From Salmonella enterica subsp. arizonae (lineage in GTDB: Bacteria > Pseudomonadota > Gammaproteobacteria > Enterobacterales > Enterobacteriaceae): 64,000 nucleotides of DNA. Positions 62,733 through 64,000 of the stretch are shown in pieces; position 1 is the stretch's first letter, and each line of letters begins with the position of its first letter. The stretch covers positions 1-64,000 of the forward strand of contig NZ_VXJW01000009.1 in assembly GCF_008692845.1 (NCBI RefSeq), given 5' to 3'. The notes beneath the pieces are model-generated. The model was not told where the DNA came from and did no database searches. It saw nothing but the letters and a program-made list of their open reading frames with translations. The position numbers and the translations under genes were made by a program.

Positions 62733-64000
62733 ATGAAGATAACGACGGTCAGCATATGCGTAGTATGGGGCATACTTCCACTTACGATATTGCCAGCATT
62801 ACCCGACATGCGGATTCTCGCGGCGCTATTTTGCCTGGTATGCTTACTTTGCCTCATACCTCATCACTATGCGCGCTATGCGGCATTATCCCTGCTCTTT
62901 TTTCTGTGGGGGACACTTGCCGCCAGGCAGGCCATCTGGGCGGGTAACGTGCTACCTGCCTCTACGCAGGAAGCGACGGTCGTCATTACCGCCACCGATC
63001 ATATGACGACCCATTATGGGCGAATCACTCAATTGCGCGGAAAGCCGCTCTTTCCTGCTGTAGGGATTGTCCTGTATGGTCAGTATTTACCCACGGAAGT
63101 GTGTGCCGGACAACAGTGGGCGATGAAGCTGAAGGTCAGAGCAGTACACGGCCAGCTTAACGAAGGCGGTTTTGATAGTCAGCGCTACGCGCTGGCGCAG
63201 CACCAACCATTGACCGGGCGTTTCCTGCAGGCTAAAGCGATTAACCCAACGTGTAGCTTGCGTGCGCGCTACCTTGCTTCGCTTCGCGCTACGCTTGCGC
63301 CTTATCCGTGGCAGCAGGTTATCCTGGCGTTGGGGATGGGGGAGCGGGGGGCGATGTCGCAGGATATAAAGGCCGTCATGCGCGAGACGGGGACGGCTCA
63401 TTTGATGGCGATTTCCGGCCTGCATATCGCTTTTGCCGCGTTATTGGCTGCCGGGTTAATTCGCGGCGGGCAATTGTTTTTACCGGTCAGATGGATTCGT
63501 TGGCAGACGCCATTGCTCGGCGGCATTGTTTGCGCGATGTTTTATGCCTGGCTTACCGGTTTACAACCACCCGCACTGCGCACGGTGGCGGCGCTGAGTG
63601 TCTGGGGTGGATTAAAATTAAGCGGACGGCAGTGGAGCGGCTGGCAAGTCTGGTGCTGCTGTCTGGCCGCAATTATCTTCGCCGATCCTGTGGCGGTTAT
63701 ATCACAAAGTCTTTGGCTGTCAGCGTTTGCGGTTGCCGGCCTGTTATTCTGGTATCAGTGGTTTCCTGCGCCAAACGGAAATTTTCCATGGAGCATTCGC
63801 TGGTTGCTTAACCTGCTTCACCTACAGGCAGGCATTACACTTTTGCTTTTGCCTCTACAGGTGGCGCTTTTTCATGGCATAAGCGTCACCGCAATGCTGG
63901 CGAATCTTTTTGCCGTACCCTGGGTCACATTTGTGACGGTTCCGCTCATCCTGGCGGGCATGATTTTACATTTAACCGGGCCGTTTTTTCTTGAAGAGGG
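62733..64000 (+). CDS. ycaI: ComEC/Rec2-family protein YcaI (partial, 5' end)
   Basis: The frame is open from ATG 62733 to the end of the window (422 codons seen; the full protein is about 750). It reads MKITTVSICVVWGILPLTIL at the start, with several membrane segments. The ComEC competence domain contains MRETGTAHLMAISGLHIAFA and PPALRTVAALSVWGGLKLSG. ComEC proteins form the DNA-uptake channel of naturally competent bacteria; the enteric homologue's role is unclear. The C-terminal metallo-beta-lactamase-like domain lies outside the window. GGGAGGTG is an excellent ribosome-binding site. Confidence 0.94.
   Translation, partial: MKITTVSICVVWGILPLTILPALPDMRILAALFCLVCLLCLIPHHYARYAALSLLFFLWGTLAARQAIWAGNVLPASTQEATVVITATDHMTTHYGRITQLRGKPLFPAVGIVLYGQYLPTEVCAGQQWAMKLKVRAVHGQLNEGGFDSQRYALAQHQPLTGRFLQAKAINPTCSLRARYLASLRATLAPYPWQQVILALGMGERGAMSQDIKAVMRETGTAHLMAISGLHIAFAALLAAGLIRGGQLFLPVRWIRWQTPLLGGIVCAMFYAWLTGLQPPALRTVAALSVWGGLKLSGRQWSGWQVWCCCLAAIIFADPVAVISQSLWLSAFAVAGLLFWYQWFPAPNGNFPWSIRWLLNLLHLQAGITLLLLPLQVALFHGISVTAMLANLFAVPWVTFVTVPLILAGMILHLTGPFFLEE

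Overview
The window is chromosomal DNA from an enteric bacterium, almost certainly Salmonella. Gene order follows the E. coli K-12 hcp to ycaI backbone (ybjQ-amiD ... macAB-cspD-clpSA-serW-infA-aat-cydCD-trxB-lrp-ftsK-lolA-rarA-serS-dmsABC-ycaD-ycaM-pflA-pflB-focA-ycaO-ycaP-serC-aroA-cmk-rpsA-ihfB-ycaI), and the proteins are near-identical to the enterobacterial versions I know. A SopD-family type III effector gene lies between pflA and pflB, which is the sopD2 site of S. enterica, and marks the genome as Salmonella. The effector there looks like SopD rather than SopD2, and an EPEC-like NleD homologue lies at the left edge. Both fit a non-Typhimurium lineage; S. bongori is my best guess, by inference only.

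Left edge (1-1840): a decayed mobile region. It holds the 3' part of a frameshifted IS3-family transposase, an intact NleD-like zinc metalloprotease effector gene, the first residues of an ISL3-type transposase, and a broken DinI/MsgA-like gene on the minus strand that still has a LexA box. The backbone resumes at ybjQ.

Region 1841-18480: ybjQ-amiD (cell-wall recycling), then a minus-strand series ybjS, ybjT, ltaE, poxB, hcr, hcp (hcp/hcr serve nitrosative stress, with NsrR- and FNR-like sites), lysO, ybjD, ybjX, the macAB efflux pump with a perfect PhoP box, and cspD.

Region 18481-31555: the ClpA/ClpS protease adaptor system, tRNA-Ser(GGA) serW with a 61-bp partial duplication, an accessory trio (isochorismatase-like hydrolase, pirin, divergent LysR regulator), infA, aat, the CydDC exporter, trxB and lrp.

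Region 31556-47091: ftsK with a LexA box, lolA, rarA, serS, the anaerobic DMSO reductase dmsABC with an FNR-like site, a decayed ycaC, ycaD and ycaM.

Region 47092-53815: the fermentative pyruvate formate-lyase cluster (focA-pflB and pflA), interrupted by foreign DNA. This includes decayed ORFs, an orphan 70-codon frame and the intact SopD-like effector gene on the opposite strand.

Region 53816-64000: ycaO, ycaP, serC-aroA (serine and shikimate pathways), a decayed ycaL, cmk-rpsA, ihfB, and the 5' part of ycaI/comEC running off the window. No CRISPR array, rRNA or complete prophage is present.
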